Shown: in pieces, positions 33,024 to 33,070 of the stretch
Layout of the letters: each line of letters begins with the position of its first letter
Position numbering within the stretch: position 1 is the stretch's first letter
NCBI GenBank assembly: GCA_027296625.1
Contig: JAPUIX010000129.1
Location: 1 to 33,070, forward strand
Direction: 5' to 3'
Length of the DNA stretch: 33,070 bases
Origin: Gammaproteobacteria bacterium
GTDB lineage: Bacteria > Pseudomonadota > Gammaproteobacteria > JAKEHO01
The notes under the pieces: generated by a model
Database searches by the model: none
Seen by the model: the letters and a program-made list of their open reading frames with translations, nothing else
Told to the model about the DNA's origin: nothing
Position numbers and translations under genes: made by a program

Positions 33024-33070
33024 ACATAATGGGGCAGATAGTCCCGTCAAAATAGGTGTAAATATTATTT

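Overview
The window is a gene-dense chromosomal segment (about 38 genes, few gaps above 100 bp). Gene content and order point to a gammaproteobacterium: the rpoN-hpf-ptsN-rapZ-npr block joined to lptBAC-kdsCD-yrbG, and the fmdB-aspS-yebC-ruvCAB-ybgC-tolQRAB-pal-cpoB-queE-queC run. HPr kinase, a plain enzyme I and an EIIA-Man protein in the rpoN block, together with AmgK/MurU wall recycling, fit a non-enteric, probably autotrophic or oligotrophic lineage. I cannot name the genus.

Layout. Positions 1-10546 (minus strand) read, in transcription order: YrbG-type cation exchanger, kdsD, kdsC, lptC, lptA, lptB, rpoN, hpf, ptsN, hprK, rapZ, EIIA-Man, npr and a ptsI that runs off the left edge. This couples Kdo synthesis and LPS export to sigma-54 and a regulatory, non-transporting phosphotransferase chain. 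Positions 10724-17762 (plus strand) hold amgK-murU (MurNAc recycling), a GCS2-type carboxylate-amine ligase directly abutting an M14 deacylase (substrate unknown), and an MltF-like lytic transglycosylase with two substrate-binding-protein-like domains behind a long candidate leader. Positions 17838-27755 (minus strand) hold yebC-ruvC-ruvA-ruvB-ybgC-tolQRAB-pal-cpoB-queE-queC: resolvasome, outer-membrane constriction machine and queuosine precursor genes. Positions 27836-30341 hold an NAD unit (nrtR, nadA, alpha/beta hydrolase) between aspS and yebC, behind a promoter with two operator-like palindromes. Positions 30475-32688 carry fmdB and aspS, and a tRNA-Lys(UUU) lies at 32870-32945, followed by a short tandem repeat reminiscent of integrase arm sites.

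How they work together. The theme is the cell envelope: LPS export (Lpt, Kdo), peptidoglycan turnover (MltF-like, AmgK, MurU), the Tol-Pal machine, and RapZ/PTS-Ntr regulation, which in enterobacteria controls amino-sugar synthesis. Most genes are textbook members of conserved clusters. The less explained parts are the GCS2/M14 pair, the tandem-domain MltF with its leader, the nrtR control region, a palindrome inside the fmdB promoter, and the sequence right of the tRNA. Start codons were revised where a ribosome binding site, family N-terminus or promoter position argued against the longest reading frame. All functional calls come from reading motifs and synteny; no database search was possible.
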